Source: CAYXXZ01 sp964469165
GTDB lineage: Bacteria > Pseudomonadota > Gammaproteobacteria > Pseudomonadales > Porticoccaceae
DNA length: 6,373 nucleotides
Assembly: GCA_964469165.1 (NCBI GenBank)
Contig: CAYXXZ010000135.1
Span: 1 to 6,373, forward strand
Reading direction: 5' to 3'
Shown here: in pieces, positions 5,522-6,373 of the stretch
Layout of the letters: each line of letters opens with the position of its first letter
Numbering within the stretch: the first letter of the stretch is position 1
The notes under the pieces: generated by a model
Told to the model about the DNA's origin: nothing
The model's input: only the letters and a program-made list of their open reading frames with translations
The model's database searches: none
Made by a program: the position numbers and the translations under genes

Positions 5522-6373
5522 GCGCCCTTGCCAGCCAGGTCATCGCGCTGCTCCAGGAGCGTATCCGGCGCATGGGTTTCACGCCCGCGGTACATTTCGA
5601 GCTCGAAGGCTGCTATGTGCCGGGCGCGGCCCCGACCGATCTCGATTTCGAGGCGATCAACCGGGAGCTGGCGCGCTTCGGCATCGCCGGGCGCCTGGTA
5701 CGGGAATACTGGCGCCACCAGTGGGAATATGTATCTGATTTCGCCGGCCAGACACCGCTGCAGGAAGCGCGCAACCTCGCGTTCGTGATGGCTCATCTGC
5801 CCCGCATCATGGCGCGCCAGGGGGTTGCAGAGGTGCTGATCAGGCCCGTCGTCTGGTCGGGGGATCAGGGCAAGCTGGCGCCGGGCAGCAAAACCCTGTT
5901 TGCGGGGGAAGTGCGCGCGGTGCACATTCCCAATGCCATCCAGCTCAATGTCAGCGTGACGGACGCCGAGGGTGAAAATCTGGTGGCGGAAGGCGCTTTT
6001 GGTGAATATCTGCAACAGTGCTTTCTGCGCACGAGTTTGCCCTGCAGCCTGTTGTTTCTGCCGGAAGAAGAGGCCTTCGAGCGCCTGCGCCTGAAGACCC
6101 TGTACGGCCTCGATGATGAACTCTGCTCGCCGGTGGACATCTCGGGGGGCCATCAAGGCAGCGTCGCGCTGTACAGGGAACTGGGCAAGCATAATCAGAG
6201 GATGGGAGAGGAAACCTTGCTGTATGCGCATGACCACAGCGCGCTGCTGACCACGCAGAACTGGCGAAAAACAGCCAGGGTGGAGCACCGCCTGGGTGCA
6301 TCCAGTTTGCGCTACGATCCCTTTGTCAATATCATTTTCGCCCTGCTCAACATTGTCGACGCCCTGGACGCCC
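5518..6373 (+). CDS. Divergent glutamine-synthetase-like catalytic-domain protein, 3' end outside the window
   Basis: An open frame of 285 codons from GTG 5518 to the window edge with no stop. The GTG overlaps the GMC stop (GTGA), so translation is probably coupled; no separate ribosome site is seen. The product is not certain. By eye its motifs fall in glutamine synthetase order: an opening helix and ExE strand (E28, E30 in VHFELEGCYV); E63 and Q68-W69-E70-Y71, like the EVxPGQWEY box; a helix and strand ending in RPVVW (109-113), where GS has MPKP; QLNVSVTDAEGENL (142-155), like HVHxSLxDxxGxNL; AFERL (186-190), like SYKRL; DHSALLTT (239-246), like NRSAAIRI; and ARVEHRLG (253-260), with E256 and R258 matching the RIExR motif, followed by a helix like NPYLALAALL. 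Relative to GS, both His of HVH are Q142 and N144, and the Arg of NRSxxxR is lost. The roughly 100-residue N-terminal beta-grasp domain is absent. It may be an altered ligase or a non-catalytic homologue. That this is a real gene is near certain; the GS assignment is moderate. Confidence 0.7.
   Translation, partial: MSALASQVIALLQERIRRMGFTPAVHFELEGCYVPGAAPTDLDFEAINRELARFGIAGRLVREYWRHQWEYVSDFAGQTPLQEARNLAFVMAHLPRIMARQGVAEVLIRPVVWSGDQGKLAPGSKTLFAGEVRAVHIPNAIQLNVSVTDAEGENLVAEGAFGEYLQQCFLRTSLPCSLLFLPEEEAFERLRLKTLYGLDDELCSPVDISGGHQGSVALYRELGKHNQRMGEETLLYAHDHSALLTTQNWRKTARVEHRLGASSLRYDPFVNIIFALLNIVDALDA

Noticed and set aside
5149..6288. Minus-strand open frame of 379 codons across the GMC end and the GS-like gene
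   Set aside because: The plus strand here encodes the GMC C-terminus and a continuous frame with GS-like motifs. The minus frame spans both and has no recognisable domain.

Overview
The window is a chromosomal stretch of GC-rich DNA (about 60% G+C in genes) with the look of a proteobacterium, most likely a gammaproteobacterium. The reasons are a type IV pilus retraction ATPase of the PilT/PilU family, a multi-PAS hybrid histidine kinase, a GMC flavoenzyme, and a spacer full of REP-like palindromes of the kind common in Pseudomonas and related groups. The genus cannot be fixed from this sequence.

Layout. Positions 1-442 (minus strand) hold the first 147 residues of a PilU-like ATPase, cut off by the window edge just after its Walker A motif. 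A 251-bp divergent spacer (443-693) follows. Positions 694-3438 (plus) encode a 914-residue soluble hybrid kinase arranged PAS-PAS-GAF-PAS-HisKA-HATPase-REC. The spacer 3439-3919 has no credible gene but holds several unrelated inverted repeats and a short tandem repeat. The largest is a perfect 31-bp inverted repeat whose arms are themselves hairpins. Positions 3920-5521 (plus) encode a GMC oxidoreductase. Its stop codon overlaps the GTG start of a last gene (5518 to beyond 6373) that is easy to miss because it starts with GTG and runs off the window.

The last gene is the most interesting. By eye its protein follows the order of motifs of a glutamine-synthetase catalytic domain (ExE, QWE, a VSx-D-G-N strand, a late xVEHR motif). 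It lacks the usual N-terminal beta-grasp domain, and the metal-ligand histidine and the active-site arginine appear to be replaced. GMC oxidoreductase plus GS-like protein form a tightly coupled two-gene (or longer) transcription unit. A joint pathway, such as oxidation of an alcohol or amino alcohol together with an amide-forming or regulatory GS-like step, is inference only. The hybrid kinase has no visible partner regulator in the window. Its divergent neighbour pilU suggests, without proving, a surface-motility link.
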